From NCBI GenBank assembly GCA_034440575.1, contig JAOTOL010001621.1, positions 2,722,501 to 2,786,500 of the forward strand: a DNA stretch of 64,000 nt, in the 5' to 3' direction. Below are positions 58,241 to 64,000 of this stretch, in pieces (positions within the stretch are counted from its first letter, which is position 1; every line of letters starts with the position of its first letter). Position numbers and translations under genes: made by a program. The notes below the pieces were generated by a model. It had not been told where the DNA came from. It searched no databases and saw only the letters and a list, made by a program, of their open reading frames with translations. The DNA comes from Imbricaverruca yamaguchii (Eukaryota; Arthropoda; Thecostraca; Neoverrucidae).

Positions 58241-58740
58241 GATCCGACCCGACCCGGCCCAACCCGACCAAAACCGACCCGACCCGACCCGACCCGACCC
58301 GACCCGACCCGACCCGACCCGACCCGACCCGACCCGACCCGACCCGACCCGACCCGACCCGACCCGACCCGACCCGACCCGACCCGACCCGACCCGACCC
58401 GACCCGACCCGACCCGACCCGACCCGAGCCCGACCCGACCCGACCCGACCCGACCCGACCCGACCCGACCCGACCCGACCCGACCCGACCCGACCCGACC
58501 TGACCCGACCCGACCCGACCCGACCCGACCCGACCCGACCCGACCCGACCGACCCGACCCGACCCGACCCGACCCGACCCGACCGCCCGACCCGACCCGA
58601 CCGACCCGACCCGACCGACCCGACCCGACCCGACCCGACCGACCCGACCCGACCCGACCCGACCGACCCGACCCGACCGACCCGACCCGACCCGACCGAC
58701 CCGACCCGACCGACCCGACCCGACCGACCCGACCTAACCT
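58241..58740. repeat. (GACCC)n microsatellite, about 500 bp
   Basis: Pentamer GACCC for about 320 bp with few interruptions, then a section that mixes GACCC with the tetramer GACC. The minus strand reads GGGTC repeatedly. The RPDPT and VGSGR frames on both strands follow from the repeat. Confidence 0.97.
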
Positions 58741-58977
58741 GACCGGACTCGACCAAACCCAACCAGGCCTGGCTGGACCAGACCAAATCCGACCCAACCC
58801 GACCATAAAGCCACACTCATTTTTACTTGAAGAGCACTCCTCACCTGAACAGTAGAATCGTCAAACATCTGATGACTAAATAACGCTTCATGCTCCAACA
58901 CATACATATCCCCACTTTGTCACTCTCGCGACCATCTGAATATGGCTCGTTGGTGTAGCCCATCTCGCCCAGGATGG
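58741..58977. other. Decayed edge of the pentamer tract and unassigned DNA
   Basis: GACCAGACCAAATCCGACCCAACCCGACC marks diverged units up to about 58805. Nothing is seen afterwards. Confidence 0.5.
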
Positions 58978-58983
58978 TCAGAC

Positions 58984-59307
58984 ACTCGGAACAAGACGCC
59001 TTCGCCCTGGCTACTCTCGTCACAGTCGCCCAGTTGTGTCGGCGCTACTCGGAACAAGACGCCTTCGCCCTGGCTACTCTCGTCACAGTCGCCCAGTTGT
59101 GTCGGCGCTACTCGGAACAAGACGCCTCCGCCCTGGCTACTCTCGTCACAGTCACCCAGTTGTGTCGGCGCTACTCGGAACAAGACGCCTCCGCCCTAGC
59201 TACTCTCGTCACAGTCGCCCAGTTGTGTCGGCGATACTAAGGCTGCAACATTTAGAATAAGACGCATCCGCCTCGTCTCTCGTTTCAATCGCACAACTGT
59301 GGCGGCA
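58984..59307. repeat. 63-bp minisatellite, 4 units plus a decayed fifth
   Basis: The unit is CTACTCGGAACAAGACGCCT, TCGCCCTGGCTACTCTCGTC, ACAGTCGCCCAGTTGTGTCG and GCG. Units are over 95% alike. A fifth (about 59250-59307) is much diverged. Because 63 is a multiple of three, frames stay open on both strands: the plus frame repeats SEQDAFALATLVTVAQLCRR plus Y, and the minus frame repeats FRVAPTQLGDCDESSQGEGV plus L. Confidence 0.93.
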
Positions 59308-60485
59308 AGAGACAAATGGACGGCCGTTCCGTGGCCACCAGCGGACTATGATGGCAGCTCGCAGAGGCCATCACAGGGTAATGCTGAGCCGGGCATGGCC
59401 GAGCGGACCGGCCAGGCTCCTCAGAAGCGCATTGACGCTGGCTCCGTCATATGGCTGGCGACCTCAGAATAGCCAGCCGGTCGTTAGTGGTGTATTCGAT
59501 TCAACCATCACGTATTCGATTCAATGTGCACCGTCATGGCAGACACCTCAGAACTATCTCCGACTATCGCTAAGCTTGTCGAAGATACTCCTGATATATT
59601 CGAATATCATTATCTTGGGCGTACCCTTGGACATACTCGAGAGCGCTTAAGATACCATCTTATCCACCATTAGGACCGTGAGGAAATGAAGTCTAATAAT
59701 TTGGCACTTTTGTCACTAGATGTATTGGAATTTAATTACCTTAGTTACGCAGTCGTCAGATTTCCATGTGCTTGTCTGGTTCTGAGGCTCATGTGTCAAA
59801 TTCAATGAAGGCAGGAACAGTTCAGACCCGAGATGCTTCAACATGGGAAATGCACGAGCACAACTGCAGCGCGGAACAGATATTCACATTGGCGCTTGGA
59901 AGATGCCATATTTAGATCGTTAATGTAGCATGTGTGTGCGTTACCACATAGCCACGTTGCATCATGCAAATATACGAAACATCGCGTAACATCTAGGAGA
60001 CCTTAACATGCTGCATCACCCACCAAGCACCGGCCAACTAGGTGACAGGAACTGCGATGGTTGCTCTTGGTGGATCTATCTAGCTGTTGCATTTCTCGAA
60101 ATATTTTCCAATCACTTATTTGCCGTCGACCGTATGTGTGCTTGTGTGAGAAGAATCAATGCTAGTTGCCTACTCAGTATATAATCTCCAATAGTTGATA
60201 TTGCACAAGATAATTAATTGGCGGATGCCCGCAGCTTACCTGAGCACAGTATTTGGGCGATACCAGATATCAGGAACAACAGCTGGCATCTCCCGGAGTA
60301 AGCCATCTGGTCTGACGTCACTGATGTCACTAGCGTCGCTGATGTCGGCGAGGTCACTGGCGTTCGTGTTGCTGATGCTCCGTATCCGTCAGAGTTTTCA
60401 CCACATTGGATGACACTATAAAACACTGGATAATAAACACATATCCGTCAATATTGCAACATCCCGGCCACTGACAGACTCGACT
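59308..60485. other. Unassigned
   Basis: No gene recognised. 60312-60375 holds a short imperfect GACGTCACTGATGTCACTAGCG-like repetition. Confidence 0.4.
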
Positions 60486-60785
60486 ATGAACTTATCCCAC
60501 ACCGCTGTCACCGAACTATCGGCCGCTCGATGTCGGAGTCCAGTCCCGGCTCGGCGCGCCACGCACCGTCCTGGCCCGGGTCAGACACACACTGCCTGCG
60601 GCCATCGACGGCGGCCGACAGACATCCGACGACAGAGGGCGGCCGTTGCGTCCCCCGCTGCGCGCGGCGCACCCACGGCACCCACGGCGCCGGCGTCGGC
60701 GGTGACCTGCAGCATGAACGGCGGAGGTGTCACGATGACCTGAAGAATCTACGCCTGGGGTGCTACGGTGGCCGACAGTACCGAC
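60486..60785. other. CpG-rich block, unassigned
   Basis: Strongly GC- and CpG-rich (GGCGGCCGACAG, CGCTGCGCGCGGCGC), followed directly by a (TA)n tract. Frames are open on plus but unrecognised. Confidence 0.35.
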
Positions 60786-60806
60786 ATATATATATATTTA
60801 TGTATT

Positions 60807-60860
<54 letters not shown>

Positions 60861-60928
60861 TATATATATACATATACATATATATTTTTATACATCGGTA
60901 TATATATATATATACATATATATTTATA

Positions 60929-60984
<56 letters not shown>
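60786..60984. repeat. (TA)n microsatellite, interrupted
   Basis: About 200 bp of TA with TATATTGG, CATATACAT and TTTATA interruptions. Confidence 0.95.
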
Positions 60985-60988
<4 letters not shown>

Positions 60989-61182
60989 ACTACAGCTTAG
61001 CGAAATGATGCATGAACTCCCAATTAATTTCTTTCTATCATGTATTTCACACAATTGCCAAGCATCTCAATGTTTGGTAGGCTATTGGATATCCAGCCAA
61101 AAATGAAACACAATCATCCTTCCATTTTCCCTCAAATTCAAGTTGCCTGCACAGCGAAGGCTAACTGAATACCAAGTTCATG

Positions 61183-61596
61183 CTACCTTTCGACATGTGC
61201 TCGTAGGTAACCGCGCGGGCCATATATAGTCTGCTCGACCCTCTCCACTGAAGTTAAACTTGAATCGCTTCTGAACGCTGCGAATGAGAGCAATTGCAGA
61301 CCAGATAGACGAACCGGTCCAGCGTATGACGAGTTCGATGGCGGCGTTTCATGGTTAAACTGCACCGTAAAGAGGAAATCCTCCTTCAAGACGCTGCCCA
61401 GGGGCTCCACAACACTCTCGTCGGGAGACAGCATCCACGTGGGCACCACAAAGTCCGCACACGGCTTGATGATGGGATCGTCTTTGGAGGAGCATCGCAT
61501 CGCCTCTTGCAGCGCTGGATTGGTGCTATCCGCATGACAGCGATCGCCGAGAAGAAAGCGCTGGTGGTGCTCCGTGACTTGCCGTCCTTGCGCCCT
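61183..61596 (-). CDS. Candidate exon, unrecognised protein (137 codons)
   Basis: An open stretch from a stop at 61597-61599 to TAG at 61183-61185. The reading is protein-like throughout: it includes EHHQRFLLGDRCHADS, PALQEAMRCSSKDDP, VVPTWMLSPDESVVEPLG and GPVRLSGLQLLSFAAFRSD. The first Met in frame is at 61500, but equally good sequence precedes it, so this is more likely the last exon, spliced in at an AG near 61597 (GAAGCTAG), than an independent ORF. Plus-strand frames over the same DNA look less natural. No family is recognised. Confidence 0.35.
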   Translation of the reverse strand, partial: RAQGRQVTEHHQRFLLGDRCHADSTNPALQEAMRCSSKDDPIIKPCADFVVPTWMLSPDESVVEPLGSVLKEDFLFTVQFNHETPPSNSSYAGPVRLSGLQLLSFAAFRSDSSLTSVERVEQTIYGPRGYLRAHVER

Positions 61597-61599
61597 CTA

Positions 61600-62165
61600 G
61601 CTTCGATTTCGTTGTGTCTACCAGACTTTGACCGAAGGCAACGCAACCATGATAATGTTTCGCCAGATTGAATTACAATGATGAGTATATAAGCAGTGGC
61701 TTGTTACAGGTGGGACGGGTGAATCATTAGAAATGTGTGAGGGGAGGAAAGTCAGTCCTGGATATCAGGTACCACCTTGAAGGAAGTCCATCGTTGCTAG
61801 GATCACGATCCTGTCAGATATCCGACTCACCCAATCCCATCCCTCCATTGAAGAAGCGTTGGTGGAAATGGATGAAATATGTTGATCATCAAATATTAGA
61901 AGACATCATGTTTGATCAGGTTTCGACATCATTCTTCCAAATATATGTTTTCACAGTTTGCGGTCCTTAAACTGCAGAACTATTTTTGCAGAACTATTTA
62001 TTATGAGTGTACTCGCATAAACAACACAGCATGCACCTTCATCAGCGCATCATTTTCCTTCGGTGGAATTTCCAGGCTACACAAATTTTGCAAACGGAGT
62101 AGCCCTCACGATGAACTTGGACTTTTAGCACAGCATACCGTAGTGAAGAAACATTATATTAACCA
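61600..62165. other. Unassigned
   Basis: TATATAAG at about 61685-61692 resembles a TATA box, but no convincing frame follows. Confidence 0.4.
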
Positions 62166-63000
62166 TGCTCTCCCGCCCGGCTGTCCCGGCAGGCTGGAGG
62201 TCAGCCGTCTGGAGAGTACCGGGCTCCCGACTGTCACGGCAGGCTGGAGGTCAGCCGTCTGTAGTGTACCGGGCTCCCGGCTGTCCCGGCAGTATGTAGG
62301 TCAGCCGTCCCGAGGGTACCGGGCTCCCCGGCTGTCCCGGCAGGGTGGAGGTCAGCCGTCTGTAGTGTACCGGGCTCCCGGCTGTCCCGGCAGGCTGGAG
62401 GTCAGCCGTCTGGAGAGTACCGGGCTCACGACTGTCACGGCAGGCTGGAGGTCAGCCGTCCCGAGGGTACCGGGCTCCCCGGCTGTCCCGGCAGGCTGGA
62501 GGTCAGCCGTCTGTAGTGCACCGGGCTCCCGGCTGTCCCGGCAGGGTGGAGGTCAGCCGTCTGTAGTGTACCGGGCTCCCGGCTGTCCCGGCAAGCTGGA
62601 GGTCAGCCGTCTGGAGAGTACCGGGCTCCCGACTGTCATGGCAGGCTGGAGGTCAGCCGTCTGTAGTGTACCGGGCTCACGACTGTCACGGCAGGCTGGA
62701 GGTCAGCCGTCCCGAGGGTACCGGGCTCCCGGCTGTCCCGGCAGGCTGGAGGTCAGCCGTCCCGAGTGTACCGGGCTCCCGGCTGTCCCGGCAGGCTGGA
62801 GGTCAGCCGTCTGGAGAGTACCGGGCTCCCGGCTGTCCCGGCAGGCTGGAGGTCAGCCGTCTGTAGTGTACCGGGTCCCCGGCTGTCCCGGCAGGCTGGA
62901 GGTCAGCCGTCCGAAGGGCACCCGGCTATCCCAGCAAGCTGGAGGTCAGCCGTCCGTAGGGCTCCTGGCTGTCCAGGCAGGCTGGAGGTCAGCCGTCTGA
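62166..63000. repeat. 50-bp minisatellite, about 16-17 units
   Basis: The unit is CGGGCTCCCGGCTGTCCCGG, CAGGCTGGAGGTCAGCCGTC, TGTAGTGTAC. Variants of the last segment (TGGAGAGTAC, CCGAGGGTAC) and of CTGTCCCGG/CTGTCACGG alternate, suggesting local duplication of multi-unit blocks. The last units (62900-63000) are shorter and diverged. The 362-codon frame across it is an artefact. Confidence 0.95.
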
Positions 63001-63501
63001 ATGGCTCTGGGAACGAAAGGTTTGGCTTGCAGCGTGAACACAAAATACTGGAACGGGGTGGAAGGGTTTTGGTACAGTACGAGAACGCACGGGAGTTTGA
63101 TGCTTATCTCCTTAGTGATGCGTGCGCCACTCATAGCGTAGGGAATCCACAGATCGCAGTGGTTATACGGGGCCATAGCCCGTGCTGCCGTGCTACAGCA
63201 ATCTTGTGTGGCCGGCACCCCTTGGCTTAGGCGATCAGGACGTTGAACATGTCTTCTATTTTCTCCATCAGGATGCCATATGCTTTCACTACAATCCACT
63301 TATCCATCCAAAGGTTGAAAAGGATTAAATTATCGATGCAATTTACGATCCCTTTCAAAGTAATGTAACTAGTTCAACATGAAACTAGTCAATCCATAGG
63401 TAGAGCATTCCACAATAGAACGACAACAAATTTCGATCTCAACTCTCGACATTTTGATTTGGCTAAAAATTCCCCTGTATGACTCATCCTCTCACTTACA
63501 G
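63001..63501. other. Unassigned
   Basis: Nothing recognised before the candidate splice acceptor. Confidence 0.4.
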
Positions 63502-63675
63502 GCTCTGAACAGCATGTGCACATTTCAGCACAATCCAACCAATGGTTTTGGAGTTATGCCTTCCGTTGTTGTCCAAGGTCAAATTGTTAGTGTCTTCGAA
63601 GATGCATATTTCATCGATAGCAAACAAAATGTACATCATGCTATGCATTCTTTTAAAGGGTTAAGGACAAAATAA
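63502..63675 (+). CDS. Candidate terminal exon, unrecognised
   Basis: TCCTCTCACTTACAG at 63487-63501 is a good 3' splice site. The frame after it runs 57 codons to TAA at 63673-63675 and looks natural (ALNSMCTFQHNPTNGFG, MPSVVVQGQIVSVFEDAYF, then HHAMHSFKGL). An AATAAA lies at about 63836-63841, 160 bp downstream, as a possible polyadenylation signal. The frame is also open for 16 codons upstream of the AG. No family match, and no partner exon is identified. Confidence 0.3.
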   Translation, partial: ALNSMCTFQHNPTNGFGVMPSVVVQGQIVSVFEDAYFIDSKQNVHHAMHSFKGLRTK

Positions 63676-63855
63676 TACGTCTCGGAAATGACATATCCAC
63701 ATATATATACATAGTTGACGTCGTGACATCGTGACCCCTAACCCCCTGACCTGAGCTTCGATTCTCCAGCCCATTTAAATGAATATATTTAATAGCAAAA
63801 ATACAAATCGTCATGATTTGTCCACCAAAGCAAAAAAATAAAACATTGCTCTATG

Positions 63856-63882
63856 TATAAATACCACGCAGTGGTATTTATA
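63856..63882. repeat. Perfect 12-bp hairpin, 3-nt loop
   Basis: TATAAATACCAC, loop GCA, then GTGGTATTTATA. Confidence 0.9.
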
Positions 63883-64000
63883 TGTATCAGTGGATGGTAT
63901 CATACATTGCCATAGGATATGTTTCAAGGTCTATGTCAAGGTCAAGGTGGTGGTGTAGCACACTCTAAGTGAATGGTACTACACGGTGTGAGGTGATTGT
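63883..64000. other. Unassigned window end
   Basis: Contains TCAAGGTCTATGTCAAGGTCAAGG near 63929-63952, two AAGGTCA words. No gene is seen. Confidence 0.4.

Noticed and set aside
58109..58855. Large RPDPT/VGSGR repeat proteins
   Set aside because: Both strands are open because of the (GACCC)n repeat; no flanking coding sequence exists.
61685..61740. TATA-box promoter
   Set aside because: TATATAAG is present, but the ATG downstream opens only a 15-codon frame.
61912..63000. 362-codon repeat protein
   Set aside because: Spans a 50-bp minisatellite whose period is not a multiple of three; the frame is open through composition only.

Overview
The window is eukaryotic, most likely metazoan, nuclear DNA and is dominated by repeats. 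The evidence is several interspersed repeat families with target-site duplications, a CR1/Jockey-type LINE with broken reading frames, a hAT-type element, long (TA)n, (CT)n and (CA)n(TA)n(TG)n microsatellites, and many minisatellites. There are no operons, Shine-Dalgarno-led frames, rRNA or tRNA genes. The species cannot be named from the sequence. An invertebrate-like, transposon-rich intergenic or intronic region is an inference.

The main organising feature is a set of interspersed families, labelled A to E here. Family A (about 830 bp intact) and family B (1,336 bp, with an internal duplication of its left part) both sit between TTAA tetranucleotides and have inverted ends (A: CCCG...CGGG; B: CACGCGCCCTGGAGG...CCTCCAGGGCGCGTG). 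This is the architecture of non-autonomous piggyBac- or Kolobok-type DNA transposons. Sixteen whole or partial A copies and four B copies are listed. Three filled sites can be compared with an unoccupied paralogue or with the continuing host repeat: B in A at 22590-23927, B in C at 8217-9080, and A in C at 55945-56745. They support TTAA duplication directly. Family C is an older, unclassified repeat that serves as a landing site. Family E is a 400-bp repeat present in inverted orientation at 39181-39594 and 47361-47757. The right-hand E copy holds an 852-bp hAT-like element with a GTATCAAC 8-bp duplication, and the left-hand copy preserves the empty site.

Layout: 1-1842 unassigned; 1843-2677 A; 2760-2940 (TA)n; 2985-3510 CR1 fragment; 3885-5890 anomalous homopolymer blocks around a G/T-skewed, CpG-rich island, possibly artefactual or foreign; 7200-9125 C interrupted by B; 9767-11612 three minisatellites; 12080-14284 A then B; 15738-17240 a roughly 37-bp palindromic satellite; 18-21 kb A fragments and a possible exon; 22-24 kb B nested in A; 24.9-28.4 kb unassigned; 28.4-30.4 kb A and C with a fold-back; 33.2-34.5 kb B; 34.6-36.5 kb a degenerate C/T-rich repeat field; 38-38.9 kb A; 39.2-48.6 kb E copies, a split array, the minus-strand LINE and the hAT element; 49.9-51.4 kb three A copies; 53-57 kb a long perfect hairpin, C and A; 58.2-58.7 kb (GACCC)n; 59 kb a 63-bp and 62.2-63.0 kb a 50-bp minisatellite.

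Host genes: no gene could be identified with confidence. Four open stretches look protein-like and are reported as low-confidence candidates: 19323-19739 (+), 27395-27586 (+), 61183-61596 (-) and 63502-63675 (+, behind a good 3' splice-site motif). The only recognisable protein domains are those of the retrotransposons: AP-endonuclease and reverse transcriptase in the minus-strand LINE, and the LINE C-terminus at 3.0-3.4 kb. All of these are decayed.
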